In this document: piece after piece, positions 21,143-32,783 of the stretch
Layout: every line of letters starts with the position of its first letter
Position numbering within the stretch: position 1 is the stretch's first letter
Assembly (NCBI GenBank): GCA_035578155.1
Contig: JAPWDM010000015.1
Coordinates: forward strand, 13,905,776 to 13,969,775
DNA from: Brachynemurus nebulosus
Lineage: Eukaryota; Arthropoda; Insecta; Neuroptera; Myrmeleontidae
Reading direction: 5' to 3'
DNA length: 64,000 nt
Program-made: the position numbers and the translations under genes
The notes under the pieces: model-generated
Database searches by the model: none
The model's input: the letters and a program-made list of their open reading frames with translations, nothing else
Told to the model about the DNA's origin: nothing

Positions 21143-21338
<196 letters not shown>

Positions 21339-22145
21339 AATTAAAATTGGGGTACTGCTGCCGGTGGATGGCGCGGTCAGCAGCACCCGGCGGCATCGCC
21401 AACCAAGGGCATGCGCCGCCAAAAACGGTAGAGAAAATAAAAACAACACATAAAGACAGGGACACATAAATGCACTAGACAACGCACAAACATACACATA
21501 ATAAAGTCCATCGATGGGCCCTGCCATCCCAGGGCTTAAAAGAGCGGACAGTCCTTGGTGACGGTACGATAAGTACTAGACAGAGCGTCCGGTCACCAAG
21601 GCCTGGAAGCCATCGCTGGAACTCCCTCCGAGGTGTAGAGGACCTCGGAGTGGAGAGAACCGACTAGAAAACACACAGTATCACAGACCGATATCACAGA
21701 GCAATATCACAGAAAAGCTTATTACGTCACTGGGGAGCCACAGGCCCACCAGTGACGCAATAAGGAGTTAAAACAATACCGCTGTAGAGCCATAACAACA
21801 GGCCTACAGCGGCATAACAAAATATCACAGATAAAAAGAAACAATTGATGTACCACCTCGGGTGTAAAGAGCCCTCGGTGGTACATCGTTAAAAAACAAT
21901 AACAAAAACAAAAAACACGTATAAATAACAAAGTACCACTAAGGGTGTAAAGGCCCTTAGTGGCATAAAAACAAGACTAAAAGTACCCTGCCAGACCAGC
22001 TGGAACAGGGTATTGGCAATAAATAAATAAATTAAGACGATCACAAAAACTTCTTTAACACAAAAGATTAAAAATTGCTGAAAATAAAATTCACTGTCGG
22101 GGGAGATAAAACGAGACGACTTGTAAAATCTGAGATGTCATGCCC
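21339..22145 (-). promoter_or_regulatory. Unit 4 3' UTR with hairpin array
   Basis: Same ordered stems as in unit 1. The terminal stem is identical to units 1 and 2. Single-base differences are concentrated in loops and between stems. Confidence 0.7.
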
Positions 22146-25100
22146 CTAAAGTCTCTGAAGAAGATGCGAATTTCGGAGAAATTCAAGCATCTTTCTTTCA
22201 GAGACAGCATTATAAGCAAGAGCTTCGGCTACATTATTCGGGAGCTGCAACCTCTGGCGCAATAGCTCAAAGGTTACACATTCCTCAACTATATGCCTCA
22301 CGGTTAGCGCCGTCCCGCAGGCGGCGCACCTTGGCTGATCCTCACCGGCGAGAAGATGACGATGTGTTAACGCCGTGTGGCCCAAGCGTAAACGCGTCAG
22401 GGCCACACTCTCTCGCCGGCTCAGATTTACAGGTGCCGGAGTTCTTCGGACCTCAGGTTTCACCTGTCTGAGCTTCGCCGTGAGGTTGTTCCACTCACGT
22501 TGCCATTTCTGGTCAATCGCGGATCTAATGCACACTCTCAGATCCTCTGGGCGTATGGCAATGTCCTGTGGCTCACCGACTTCGGCTGCATGACGTGCTG
22601 CCTGGTCGGCGAGTTCATTGCCAGGTATCCCCACATGTCCGGGAACCCAAAAGAAGGTGATAGACTTTTGGCGGAGCATGTAGAGATACGTCAAGATGTT
22701 CTGCGCCAGTGGATCGATGGTATGAGAGTGGCAGATCGCTTGCAACGCGCTCAACGAGTCGGAACAAATGAGGAATGCGCTGTCTTCGGATGTTTGACAG
22801 AATCGCAGGGCTTGCAAAATAGCAAATAATTCCGCAGTATACACAGTGGCCTGGGGAGGAAGTGACCAAGCGTGAGGATCGTCACGAATGACGATGGCAC
22901 TTCCAACACCCGTAGCGGTTTTGGAACCATCTGTGTATATGCAGAGAGAGTCAAGTTCGCTAATGATCTCGTAGAAGCGGGATCGATATTCGAATGAACT
23001 GGTCTCCTCCTTGTTGAGACCAGTCAGGTCGAAACGACACCTTACGTTAGGGATCAGCCAAGGAGGTACTTCCATAGGACGTTTGGGAAGTACCTTGGCG
23101 AACTGTAAGTGCAGACTCTCTAATAATTCCTGCGTTCGAACGGCCACTGGTCGACTTATGGTGGGACGTCGACCATAGAGCCCCTGTAAACGGTATCTGA
23201 ATAGAGTCGGGTGGTTTATATGTGAAGGTGTTGCATATATCCCCGCCGCATAATTGAGTAAGAGACGCTCACGTCTCAGTCGCAGCGGAGGAAGACCCGA
23301 TTCTACGCAGAGGCTCATAGAAGGGCTCGTTCGAAATGCTCCCGTAGCCAGTCGTATGCCTGCATGGTGAACAGGATCTAGGAGTAGAAGCGCAGACGCC
23401 CGGGCGGAGGAGTAAGCAATGCTGCCGTAATCAATCCTAGTCAGAACTAGCGATTGATACAGGCGAAGCAACGACTCCCGGCCCGCACCCCACGATGCAC
23501 CAGCCAAGCACTTAAGCATGTTGATTGTCCTGCGACAACTCGCAGCTAAGGCTTGGAGGTGTGGGCGCCACGTAAGTTGTTTATCAAATATGAGTCCTAG
23601 AAACCTGACGCTATCAACGCACTGAAGGTTGGATCCTTTCAATGTGAGAACAGGATCCGGATGTGCGTTGCGCTTTCTGCAGAAGTGAACCACCGATGTT
23701 TTTTGTGGTGAGAAACGAAAACCAAGAGCTTCTGCAGAAGTCACCACTTCGTTGATGCCTTGTTGCAGCCGTTGTTGGATATCCTCAATGGAATCGGCTG
23801 CATAAAAAATTGTGAGGTCATCAACGTACAAGCAACGACGAATTGGGGCTGAAGCTGCAATATGACTGACTGCGATGGAAAACAGGGTGACACTAATGGT
23901 GGAGCCTTGAGGAACACCATTCTCCTGGGAGTGGGCCCCAGACTCAGTGTCACCTACCCGGACACGAAACGAACGGTCAGTCAGAAAGCTTTTTAGGAAC
24001 TGAGGGAGGTTACCTCTTAAACCCCAGTCGTGCAGCTTCTTGAGAATGCCATACCTCCAGGTCATATCATAAGCTTTCTCCAAATCAAAAAACACGGCCA
24101 CAAGGTGTTTTCGTTGGAGAAAGGCGTCTTGAATGGCATTCTCGAGGCGAACAAGATGGTCCGTAGTCGAATGGTATCGGCGGAACCCACATTGATGTTT
24201 AGGTATAAGGTTGTGGGATTCCAGCCACCAGACGAGACGGTTGTTCACCATTTTTTCCAATACCTTGCTGAAACAGCAAGTCAAGGATATTGGACGGTAG
24301 CTAGATAGTTGCGATGAATCTTTACCCTCTTTTAGTAGCGGAATGATGGTAGCTTCCCGCCACTGCGGAGGGTAAATGCCTTGCCTAAAAATTTCGTTGT
24401 ACAGATCCAGTAACCTACACTTACCAGGATAAGGCAGGTTCCGGATCATGGCGTAGGGGATCTCATCAGGTCCAGGGGAGGTGTCCCCAGATCCCCGAAG
24501 CGCCTCCAGTAATTCTTGCATAGAAAACGGTTGGTTATACTGGAGGGATTCATCTGAGAAAAAATCAAGATCATTTTGTTCGTGTTCGATCTTGATCCGC
24601 AGGAAGTCCGGGTCATAATTCTGGGAGCCGCTGACGCGCTCAAAGTGCTTAGCTAAGCAATTAGCTATTTCCGCGCGTTCAGTGATGTTCCGACCGTCGA
24701 CGACGAGAAGGGAGGGCATAGGTGAACGGGAGGATTTCCCTGTAATGGCCCTCACTCTTCTCCATACCTCTGAGGTGGTGGTGGAGGTATTTATGGCCGA
24801 AACATATTGTTCCCATGATAGCCTCTTTTGCTCTTTGATGGTTCTCTTACAGCGTGCTTGCGCACGCTTGTAGGCTATCACATTTTCCTGCGTGGGGCGA
24901 CGTCTGAGTTCGTGATACGCCCGCTTTTTCTCAGCAACTGCTACTCTCACGACTTCATTCCACCATGGTACTTGATGTTTGGGTGGAATGTTGGACGACT
25001 TCGGTATACTCGTATATGCTGCTTCATTGACACTGGAGGACATTTTCTCCACATCATCTTCTACGTCTCCAGTCAGCTCGGGTGTACGGAATGAATTAGC

Positions 25101-25808
25101 GTACATTTCCCAATCGGCTTGACGAAGACGCCATCTCGGCGAAGACGAATGTGGAGTCATCGGCATGGTACTATTTAAAATAACAGGTATATGGTCGCTA
25201 CCGTATGAGTCTGACGCCAGCGTCCACTCATAACGGTGCGCCATAACCGGTGAGCAAAGTGACAAGTCGATAGCCGACAACTCACCGGTCCTTGCATTAA
25301 TAAATGTACCTTCACCGGTATTCAACAAGACCGTTTCAGACTCATCTAGAAAACGTTCGATGAGTCTTCCACGGGCGTCTCTCGTGCTACAACCCCACAT
25401 GGGGCTGTGAGCATTAAAATCTCCTAGTAACAAAAATGGACGTGGTAACTGTAAGGTAAGCTCGGTCAGGGTTTCGACATTCCAGTCAAAATCTGGTAAA
25501 TAGACCGAGCATACTGTGAACTGTGGCGGTTTCAGTATTTGTATTGCAATAGCTTGTAGGGGGGTGTTTAATGGATGGTCCCGGAATGGGACGCCATCTT
25601 TAATGATGATGGCAGCACCCCCTCTCGCCCGGATGTCTGGCTGTACATTGTGCCGGCGGATGTGATAGTTTCTTATTGAAAATTGTTCCGCCGGCTTTAA
25701 GTGTGTTTCTTGTAAGCACACGCACATGGGCGTGTGCTCAGCCAGAAGCATCTGCAATTCACAGTAATGATGTTTTACACCATTACAGTTCCATTGAATA
25801 ATCGCCAT
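22146..25808 (-). CDS. LINE ORF2: endonuclease-RT-RNase H, unit 4
   Basis: 1220 aa, open, catalytic residues intact. Unit-specific changes are RGGAAI (RGGVAI elsewhere) and DLSLCSP (DLSLGSP elsewhere) in the endonuclease, and FFWVPGHVG in RNase H. SETVLLN and GEGTF are shared with unit 5. The start lies 38 nt beyond ORF1. Confidence 0.96.
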   Translation of the reverse strand: MAIIQWNCNGVKHHYCELQMLLAEHTPMCVCLQETHLKPAEQFSIRNYHIRRHNVQPDIRARGGAAIIIKDGVPFRDHPLNTPLQAIAIQILKPPQFTVCSVYLPDFDWNVETLTELTLQLPRPFLLLGDFNAHSPMWGCSTRDARGRLIERFLDESETVLLNTGEGTFINARTGELSAIDLSLCSPVMAHRYEWTLASDSYGSDHIPVILNSTMPMTPHSSSPRWRLRQADWEMYANSFRTPELTGDVEDDVEKMSSSVNEAAYTSIPKSSNIPPKHQVPWWNEVVRVAVAEKKRAYHELRRRPTQENVIAYKRAQARCKRTIKEQKRLSWEQYVSAINTSTTTSEVWRRVRAITGKSSRSPMPSLLVVDGRNITERAEIANCLAKHFERVSGSQNYDPDFLRIKIEHEQNDLDFFSDESLQYNQPFSMQELLEALRGSGDTSPGPDEIPYAMIRNLPYPGKCRLLDLYNEIFRQGIYPPQWREATIIPLLKEGKDSSQLSSYRPISLTCCFSKVLEKMVNNRLVWWLESHNLIPKHQCGFRRYHSTTDHLVRLENAIQDAFLQRKHLVAVFFDLEKAYDMTWRYGILKKLHDWGLRGNLPQFLKSFLTDRSFRVRVGDTESGAHSQENGVPQGSTISVTLFSIAVSHIAASAPIRRCLYVDDLTIFYAADSIEDIQQRLQQGINEVVTSAEALGFRFSPQKTSVVHFCRKRNAHPDPVLTLKGSNLQCVDSVRFLGLIFDKQLTWRPHLQALAASCRRTINMLKCLAGASWGAGRESLLRLYQSLVLTRIDYGSIAYSSARASALLLLDPVHHAGIRLATGAFRTSPSMSLCVESGLPPLRLRRERLLLNYAAGIYATPSHINHPTLFRYRLQGLYGRRPTISRPVAVRTQELLESLHLQFAKVLPKRPMEVPPWLIPNVRCRFDLTGLNKEETSSFEYRSRFYEIISELDSLCIYTDGSKTATGVGSAIVIRDDPHAWSLPPQATVYTAELFAILQALRFCQTSEDSAFLICSDSLSALQAICHSHTIDPLAQNILTYLYMLRQKSITFFWVPGHVGIPGNELADQAARHAAEVGEPQDIAIRPEDLRVCIRSAIDQKWQREWNNLTAKLRQVKPEVRRTPAPVNLSRRESVALTRLRLGHTALTHRHLLAGEDQPRCAACGTALTVRHIVEECVTFELLRQRLQLPNNVAEALAYNAVSERKMLEFLRNSHLLQRL

Positions 25809-25832
25809 TTTTGCTACTACGTAGGGTTGCTC

Positions 25833-25858
25833 CCTAGGAAGTGTGGCTACTTCCTAGG
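25833..25858 (-). promoter_or_regulatory. Stop-codon hairpin, unit 4
   Basis: Perfect copy; TAG at 25847-25849 is at the loop edge. The spacer to ORF2 differs slightly from other units, but the stem does not. Confidence 0.7.
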
Positions 25859-27487
25859 TTTCCCCTTTGGCCAGCCTTTCTTTTTTTTTATCGTTCGCAC
25901 CTCGGCGTCCGAGTTATCGGACTCAGTAGCCGAGGTGTTTGTATATGCGTCGGACGTCGGGCGTTTGACACCCGTCCGTACCGACGCTGTCGACAAGTCC
26001 GAGTCGCTCACTGGTGTTGGTACTGAGCGACTCGGGAGGGGGGTGACCGGACGTTCGGGTGTGCCCGGTCCGGACGGTGCCGTTGGTCGTTGTGGCAGTG
26101 GCACCGTCGATTGTGGAGGCAGCATGGTTTCTGCCTCCGAGGTGGTTGTGGAGGGTCCCTTTTTTGGGGACCTTGGTTTTACCACCTCCTTCTCCCCCTC
26201 ACTGTGACGTCTTCTGCCTGACGGTGATTTCTTCGGTGACTTCTTTGGAGAAGACGTCACAGTTCTCACAATGGGTCCCTGAGGGGTGGTTGTCAACACC
26301 CTCTTGGCCTCAGAGACCTTGGCTGGCGCTGCGGCTGATGTGGGAGTAGGGCCAGCTACACCCACAGAGCGCATGAGACTTTCTTGCATACGTTGCATCG
26401 TAAGTTGCATCTGTCTCATGGCTTCTTTAATTTCTTTAATCTCGCCATTCTTCTCAGCCGCTGTTGGGGCGGGGGCTGCAACAGTGCGTGCATAACCATC
26501 CAAGGCCGAGCGACGGGGCATGTTGCCCAGAAGCTTGCGTTTTGCCTCTGGATAGCTTAGCTTTTCCAGGGCCCTCAGCTCTTGGATGGCTGATTCCTGT
26601 TTGAAGATGGGGCAATTCCTCGACTTGGCAGAGTGATTGCCCCCACAGTTTATGCATTTGATTGGCTCGTCACATGGCCGTCCTTCATGTAACGGCCTGC
26701 CACACACGCAAATCTGTTGCTCGACGCTACATTTTTGACTTACATGTCCGTATTTCTGGCAATTAAAACACCTCATTGGTGCCGGAATATACGGACGAAC
26801 GTCGATTTTTTCGAAGAGGCCTAAGACTACCTCTTTTGGTAGGGTAGTCTTATTGAATGTTAACATGATTAGGGGGGAATTTGGATATTTATTCCCCCTA
26901 TTAAATTTAAGCCTCCTCGCTTCTATTACCCCCTGTGGAGACATCTCCGACACTATCTCTTCAAGGGTGCAATACGCTAGTGAGGGGTGCATGATTACGC
27001 CCCGGGAGTAGTTTAATACTCCATGGGGAGTCACCTCCACTGCGTATTGCCCGAGATTCTTTAAACTGCTGATTTTCTCGGATTGTGCCGCTGAGAATGC
27101 CTCCACGAGCAACCCTTTGCCCGACAGTTTAGCATTCTTGACATGCCCAATAAAATCTCTTACTAATTTTGCCAACTGGAAGGGACTCATCTTACTGAAG
27201 TCTCCTTCCGTTGGTTTTATTACTAAAAACCTCATGAAACTTGCAACTTGCTCTCTTGGGGCGTCAATTGGAATCTGACGCCCACGACGATTCCCTTTTT
27301 TGGGGGGAGGGTTACCCCTTTTGGACTCTGTACTCGCCCCGCTAATTTGCGGTGCGGGTACATTGGACGCGGTAGCGGGACGTGTCTCGCTACCGGAGCT
27401 CACACCAGCTGACGGTGGTGGAGCCGGGTTCGCGTCCGGTTTGGAGGGCCCGGACTCGCCCTGTTTATTTAAGTTTTGATCGCCCAT
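25847..27487 (-). CDS. LINE ORF1 gag-like protein, unit 4
   Basis: 546 aa from MGDQNLNKQGESG. The first knuckle is CFNCQKYGHVSQKC (Phe and Asn where others have Tyr and Lys/Arg/His); the other two are canonical. The C-terminal tail reads EVRTIKKKKGW, distinct from all other units. Its N-terminal third is divergent, but the GLLVEAF and GVIMHPSLAYC core segments are constant. Confidence 0.93.
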   Translation of the reverse strand: MGDQNLNKQGESGPSKPDANPAPPPSAGVSSGSETRPATASNVPAPQISGASTESKRGNPPPKKGNRRGRQIPIDAPREQVASFMRFLVIKPTEGDFSKMSPFQLAKLVRDFIGHVKNAKLSGKGLLVEAFSAAQSEKISSLKNLGQYAVEVTPHGVLNYSRGVIMHPSLAYCTLEEIVSEMSPQGVIEARRLKFNRGNKYPNSPLIMLTFNKTTLPKEVVLGLFEKIDVRPYIPAPMRCFNCQKYGHVSQKCSVEQQICVCGRPLHEGRPCDEPIKCINCGGNHSAKSRNCPIFKQESAIQELRALEKLSYPEAKRKLLGNMPRRSALDGYARTVAAPAPTAAEKNGEIKEIKEAMRQMQLTMQRMQESLMRSVGVAGPTPTSAAAPAKVSEAKRVLTTTPQGPIVRTVTSSPKKSPKKSPSGRRRHSEGEKEVVKPRSPKKGPSTTTSEAETMLPPQSTVPLPQRPTAPSGPGTPERPVTPLPSRSVPTPVSDSDLSTASVRTGVKRPTSDAYTNTSATESDNSDAEVRTIKKKKGWPKGKPRK

Positions 27488-28188
27488 AAAATGTTATACA
27501 GAAAACCCCCACCCCGCTCCCCACCCTCCACGGAGCCTCATAAGGGACGTGGGACTCCCACGCCAGGGATACGGGAATGAGGGGCCCTAGGGACGAAGCC
27601 CATTGCCCCAGTGACACGCACGACCCCGGGGCGCTCGAATTTACTGCGGCCGGTGCATAACCGCAGCCACGGTCTATGCCTGAAGCCAGGGCCGAAGTGA
27701 CGTGTTGTTCCGCCGTACTCGCAAGTAACGGCTTCCCTCAGTCACCAGGATCCCCTTTTCCAGGCAACGCCGCTAAGCCACACACGAGCTAGTGTGGGTC
27801 CCGAAGATGACTTGAAGTTGGGACAACAAAGAAGAACGAAAACAAAACAAAACCAAAAACAAAAAAGAAACAAAAGATAAAAGAAAATCTGAAACAAAAA
27901 GAAATAAAAATAACGAAAACAAAAAACAATAAAAACGAAAAGAAATAAAAAGATAGGTTAAAAAATGAACGATCGAGGATTTCTCCTCTAGATCCGGCAT
28001 CTTTTGTGAAAACGGTGGTACCTCGAGAAGGAACGGTGCCGATCTTGGATAGTCAGAGGCTAATGGAATCCGAAGATTACTGTATTGCGCATAAACTACC
28101 CCTGGAACCCTTAGCCTCCTTGACACCAATGGGGGATAAATATCCCTCACGGGTGCCAAGGACAGCTGCTATAGGTGTCCTCACCACC
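27488..28188 (-). promoter_or_regulatory. Unit 4 5' leader
   Basis: Conserved leader, almost identical to unit 3 in the pyrimidine-rich tract, without the one-base loss seen there. Confidence 0.65.
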
Positions 28189-28236
<48 letters not shown>

Positions 28237-28252
28237 TTTTTTTTTTTTTTTT
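28189..28252 (-). repeat. Unit 5 tail: poly(A) then (TAA)~15
   Basis: The TTA/ATT repeats run to 28234 and a T run of about 18 ends at 28252. It is the shortest tail between two units. Confidence 0.95.
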
Positions 28253-29070
28253 AATTAAAATTGGGACACTGCTGCCGGTGGATGGCGCGGTCAGCAGTGT
28301 CCGGCGGCATCGCCAACTAAGGGCATGCGCCGCCAAACACAATATAAATAAAAACAACACATAAAGACAGGGACACATAAATGCACTAGACAACGGACTA
28401 ACATACACATAATAAAATCCATCGATGGGCCCTGCCATCCCAGGGCTTAAAGGGAGCGGACAGTCCTTGGTGACGGTACGATAAGTACTAGACAGAGCGT
28501 CCGGTCACCAAGGCCTGGAAGCCATCGCTGGAACTCCTTCCGAGGCGCAAAGGACCCCGGAGTGGAGGAACCTGACTAGACAATACACAGAAAACGACTA
28601 GAGAAAATATCACAGGTAAGTATCACAGAAAAACTTATTGCATCGCTGGGGAGCCAAAGGCCCACCAGTGACGCAATAAGGGGTTAAAACAATACCGCTG
28701 TAGAGCCATAACAACAGGCCTACAGCGGCATAACAAAATATCACAGAAAGTAAAAACAAATGATGTACCACCTCGGGTGTAAAAGGCCTTCGGTGGTACA
28801 TCGATAAAAAACAATAACGAAAACAAATAACAAGGTATAAATAACGAAGTACTACTAAGGGTGTAAAAGGCCCTTAGTGGCATAACAACAATACTAAAAG
28901 TACCCTGCCAGACCAGCTGGAGCAGGGTATAGGCAATAAATAAATAAATAAATAAGACGCACACAAAGCATTTTGAACACAAAATTAAATTAAAACAAAG
29001 CTAAAAATAAAGTTTAAAATATCGGGGGAGACAAAACGAGACGACTTGTAAAATCTGAGATGTAAAGCCC
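28253..29070 (-). promoter_or_regulatory. Unit 5 3' UTR with covarying terminal stem-loop
   Basis: The terminal stem (arms 28264-28274 GGACACTGCTG and 28292-28302 CAGCAGTGTCC) is perfect. Compared with units 1, 2 and 4, two base pairs have changed on both sides and a G-U wobble has become a Watson-Crick pair. The other 3' UTR stems are retained. Confidence 0.78.
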
Positions 29071-32000
29071 CTACAGTCTCTGAAGAAGGTTCGAATTTCT
29101 GAGAAATCCAAGCATCTTTCTTTCAGAGACTGCATCATAAGCTAAAGCTTCGGCTACACTACCTGGGAGCTGCAACCTCTGGCGCAATGGCTCAAAGGTT
29201 ACACATTCCTCAACTATATGCCTCACGGTCAGCGCCGTCCCGCAGGCGGCGCACCTTGGCTGATCCTCACCGGCGAGAAGATGACGATGTGTTAACGCCG
29301 TGTGGCCCAAGCGTAAACGCGTCAGGGCCACACTCTCTCGCCGGCTCAGATTTACAGGTGCCGGAGTTCTTCGGACCTCAGGTTTCACCTGTTTGAGCTT
29401 AGCCGTGAGGTTGTTCCACTCACGTTGCCATTTCTGATCGATCGCGGATCTAATGCACACTCTCAGATCCTCTGGGCGAATGGCAATGTCCTGTGGCTCA
29501 CCGACTTCGGCTGCATGACGTGCTGCCTGGTCGGCGAGTTCATTGCCAGGTATCCCCACATGTCCGGGAATCCAAAAGAAGGTGACAGACTTTTGGCGGA
29601 GCATGTAGAGACACGTTCGGATGTTTTGCACCAGTGGATCGATGGTATGAGAGTGGCAGATCGCTTGCAACGCGCTCAACGAGTCGGAACAAATGAGGAA
29701 TGCGCTGTCTTCGGATGTTCGACAGAATCGCAGGGCTTGCAAAATCGCAAATAACTCCGCAGTATACACAGTGGCCTGGGGAGGAAGTGACCAAGCGTGA
29801 GGATCGTCACGAATGACGATGGCACTTCCAACACCCGTAGCTGTTTTGGAACCATCTGTGTATATGCAGAGAGAGTCAAGTTCGCTAATGATCTCATAAA
29901 AGCGGGATCGATATTCGAATGAACTGGTCTCCTCCTTGTTGAGACCAGTCAGGTCGAAACGACACCTTACGTTAGGGATCAGCCAAGGAGGTACTTCCAT
30001 AGGACGTTTGGGAAGTACCTTGGCGAACTGTAAGTGTAGACTCTCTAATAACTCCTGCGTTCGAACGGCCACTGGTCGACTTATGGTGGGACGTCGACCG
30101 TAGAGCCCCTGTAAACGGTATCTGAACAGAGTCGGGTAGTTTATATGTGTAGGTGTTGCATATACCCCCGCTGCATAATTAAGCAAGAGACGCTCACGTC
30201 TCAGTCGCAGCGGAGGAAGGCCCGACTCTACGCAGAGGCTCATAGAAGGGCTCGTTCGAAATGCTCCCGTAGCCAGTCGTATGCCTGCATGGTGAACAGG
30301 ATCTAGGAGTAGAAGCGCAGACGCCCGGGCGGAGGAGTAAGCAATGCTGCCGTAATCAATCCTAGTCAGAACTAGCGATTGATACAGGCGAAGCAACGAC
30401 TCCCGGCCCGCACCCCACGATGCACCAGCCAAGCACTTAAGCATGTTTATTGTCCTACGACAACTCGCAGCTAAGGCTTGGAGGTGTGGGCGCCACGTAA
30501 GTTGTTTGTCGAATATGAGTCCTAGAAACCTGACGCTATCAACGCACTGAAGGTTGGATCCTTTCAATGTGAGAACAGGATCCGGATGTGCGTTGCGCTT
30601 TCTGCAGAAGTGAACCACCGATGTTTTTTGTGGTGAGAAACGAAAACCAAGAGCTTCTGCAGAAGTCACCACTTCGTTGATGCCTTGTTGCAGCCGTTGT
30701 TGGATATCCTCAATGGAATCGGCTGCATAAAAAATTGTGAGGTCATCAACGTACAAGCAACGACGAATTGGGGCTGAAGCTGCAATATGACTGACTGCGA
30801 TGGAAAACAAGGTGACACTAATGGTGGAGCCTTGAGGAACACCATTCTCCTGGGAGTGGGCCTCAGACTCAGTGTCACCTACCCGGACGCGAAAAGAACG
30901 GTCAGTCAGAAAACTTTTAACGAACTGAGGGAGGTTACCTCTTAAACCCCAGTCGTGCAGCTTCTTGAGAATGCCATACCTCCAGGTCATATCATAAGCT
31001 TTCTCCAAATCGAAGAACACTGCCACAAGGTGTTTTCGTTGGAGAAAGGCGTCTTGAATGGCATTCTCGAGGCGAACAAGATGGTCCGTAGTCGAATGGT
31101 ATCGGCGGAACCCACATTGATGTTTAGGAATGAGACTGTGGGATTCCAGCCACCAGACGAGACGGTTGTTCACCATTTTTTCCAATACCTTGCTGAAACA
31201 GCAAGTCAAGGATATTGGACGGTAGCTAGATAGTTGCGATGAATCTTTACCCTCTTTTAGCAGCGGAATGATGGTAGCTTCCCGCCACTGCGGAGGGTAA
31301 ACGCCTTGCCTAAATATTTCGTTGTAAAGATCCAGTAACCTACACTTACCAGGATAAGGCAGGTTCCGGATCATGGCGTAGGGGATCTCATCAGGTCCAG
31401 GGGATGTGTCCCCAGATCCCCGAAGCGCCTCCAGTAATTCTTGCATAGAAAACGGTTGGTTATACTGGAGGGATTCATCTGAGAAAAAATCAAGATCGTT
31501 TTGTTCGTGTTCGATCTTGATCCGCAGGAAGTCCGGGTCATAGTTTTGGGAGCCACTGACGCGCTCAAAGTGTTTAGCTAAACAATTAGCTATTTCTGCG
31601 CGGTCAGTGATGTTCCGACCGTCGACGATGAGAAGGGAGGGCATTGGTGAACGGGAGGATTTCCCTGTAATGGCCCTCACTCTTCTCCATACCTCTGAGG
31701 TGGTGGTGGAGGTATTAATGGCCGAAACATATTGCTCCCATGATAGCCTCTTCTGTTCTTTAATAGTTCTCTTACAGCGTGCTTGCGCACGCTTGTAGGC
31801 TATCACATTTTCCTGCGTGGGGCGACGTCTGAGTTCGTTGTACGCCCGCTTTTTCTCTGCAACTGCTACACTCACGACTTCATTCCACCATGGTAAGCGA
31901 CGTTTGGGTGGAATGTTGGACAACTTTGGAATACTCTGATATGCTGCTTCATTGACACTGGAGGACATTTGCTCCACATCATCTTCTACGTCTCCAGTCA

Positions 32001-32733
32001 GCTCGGGTGTACGGAATGAATCTACGTACCTATCCCAGTCAGCTTGACGAAGACGCCATCTCGGCGAAGATGATTGTGGAGTCATCGGCGTGATACTATT
32101 CAATATAATCGGTATATGGTCACTACCGTATGAGTCAGACGCCAGCGTCCATTCATAACGGTGTGCCATGACCGGTGAGCCGAGTGATAAGTCGATGGCC
32201 GACAACTCACCGGTTCTTGCATTAATAAAAGTACCTTCACCGGAATTCAACAAGACCGTTTCAGACTCATCTAGAAACCGTTCTATGAGTCTTCCACGGG
32301 CGTCTCTTGTGCTACAGCCCCACATGGGGCTGTGAGCATTAAAATCTCCTAGTAACAAAAATGGACGTGGTAACTGCAATGTAAGCTCGGTCAGGGATTC
32401 GACATTCCAGTCGAAGTCTGGTAAGTAGACCGAGCATACTGTGAACTGGGGCGGTTTTAAAAATTGTACTGCTATAGCTTGTAGGGGGGTGTTTAAAGGG
32501 TGGTCCCTGAAAGGGACGCCATCTCTGATTATGATGGCAACACCCCCCCTCGCCCTGATGTCTGGCTGTACGTCGTGCCGGCGGACTTGATGATATTTGA
32601 TGTTAAATTGTTCCGCCGGCTTTAAATGTGTTTCTTGTAAGCACACGCACATAGGCGTGTGCTCAGCCAGAAGCATCTGCAATTCACAGTAATGGTGCTT
32701 AACACCATTACAGTTCCACTGTACGATAGCCAT
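29071..32733 (-). CDS. LINE ORF2: endonuclease-RT-RNase H, unit 5
   Basis: 1220 aa, open, all key residues present. Shares LIVDGRNITDRAE and LPGSVAEALAYDAV with unit 2. Unit-specific changes include SHSLIPKH in RT, SVTFFWIPGHVG in RNase H and KMLGFLRNSN at the C-terminus. The ATG is 38 nt past the ORF1 stop. Confidence 0.96.
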   Translation of the reverse strand: MAIVQWNCNGVKHHYCELQMLLAEHTPMCVCLQETHLKPAEQFNIKYHQVRRHDVQPDIRARGGVAIIIRDGVPFRDHPLNTPLQAIAVQFLKPPQFTVCSVYLPDFDWNVESLTELTLQLPRPFLLLGDFNAHSPMWGCSTRDARGRLIERFLDESETVLLNSGEGTFINARTGELSAIDLSLGSPVMAHRYEWTLASDSYGSDHIPIILNSITPMTPQSSSPRWRLRQADWDRYVDSFRTPELTGDVEDDVEQMSSSVNEAAYQSIPKLSNIPPKRRLPWWNEVVSVAVAEKKRAYNELRRRPTQENVIAYKRAQARCKRTIKEQKRLSWEQYVSAINTSTTTSEVWRRVRAITGKSSRSPMPSLLIVDGRNITDRAEIANCLAKHFERVSGSQNYDPDFLRIKIEHEQNDLDFFSDESLQYNQPFSMQELLEALRGSGDTSPGPDEIPYAMIRNLPYPGKCRLLDLYNEIFRQGVYPPQWREATIIPLLKEGKDSSQLSSYRPISLTCCFSKVLEKMVNNRLVWWLESHSLIPKHQCGFRRYHSTTDHLVRLENAIQDAFLQRKHLVAVFFDLEKAYDMTWRYGILKKLHDWGLRGNLPQFVKSFLTDRSFRVRVGDTESEAHSQENGVPQGSTISVTLFSIAVSHIAASAPIRRCLYVDDLTIFYAADSIEDIQQRLQQGINEVVTSAEALGFRFSPQKTSVVHFCRKRNAHPDPVLTLKGSNLQCVDSVRFLGLIFDKQLTWRPHLQALAASCRRTINMLKCLAGASWGAGRESLLRLYQSLVLTRIDYGSIAYSSARASALLLLDPVHHAGIRLATGAFRTSPSMSLCVESGLPPLRLRRERLLLNYAAGVYATPTHINYPTLFRYRLQGLYGRRPTISRPVAVRTQELLESLHLQFAKVLPKRPMEVPPWLIPNVRCRFDLTGLNKEETSSFEYRSRFYEIISELDSLCIYTDGSKTATGVGSAIVIRDDPHAWSLPPQATVYTAELFAILQALRFCRTSEDSAFLICSDSLSALQAICHSHTIDPLVQNIRTCLYMLRQKSVTFFWIPGHVGIPGNELADQAARHAAEVGEPQDIAIRPEDLRVCIRSAIDQKWQREWNNLTAKLKQVKPEVRRTPAPVNLSRRESVALTRLRLGHTALTHRHLLAGEDQPRCAACGTALTVRHIVEECVTFEPLRQRLQLPGSVAEALAYDAVSERKMLGFLRNSNLLQRL

Positions 32734-32757
32734 TCTTGTTACTACTTAGGGTTGCTC

Positions 32758-32783
32758 CCTAGGAAGTGTGGCTACTTCCTAGG
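32758..32783 (-). promoter_or_regulatory. Stop-codon hairpin, unit 5
   Basis: Fifth perfect copy of the stem; the ORF1 stop is at 32772-32774. Confidence 0.7.
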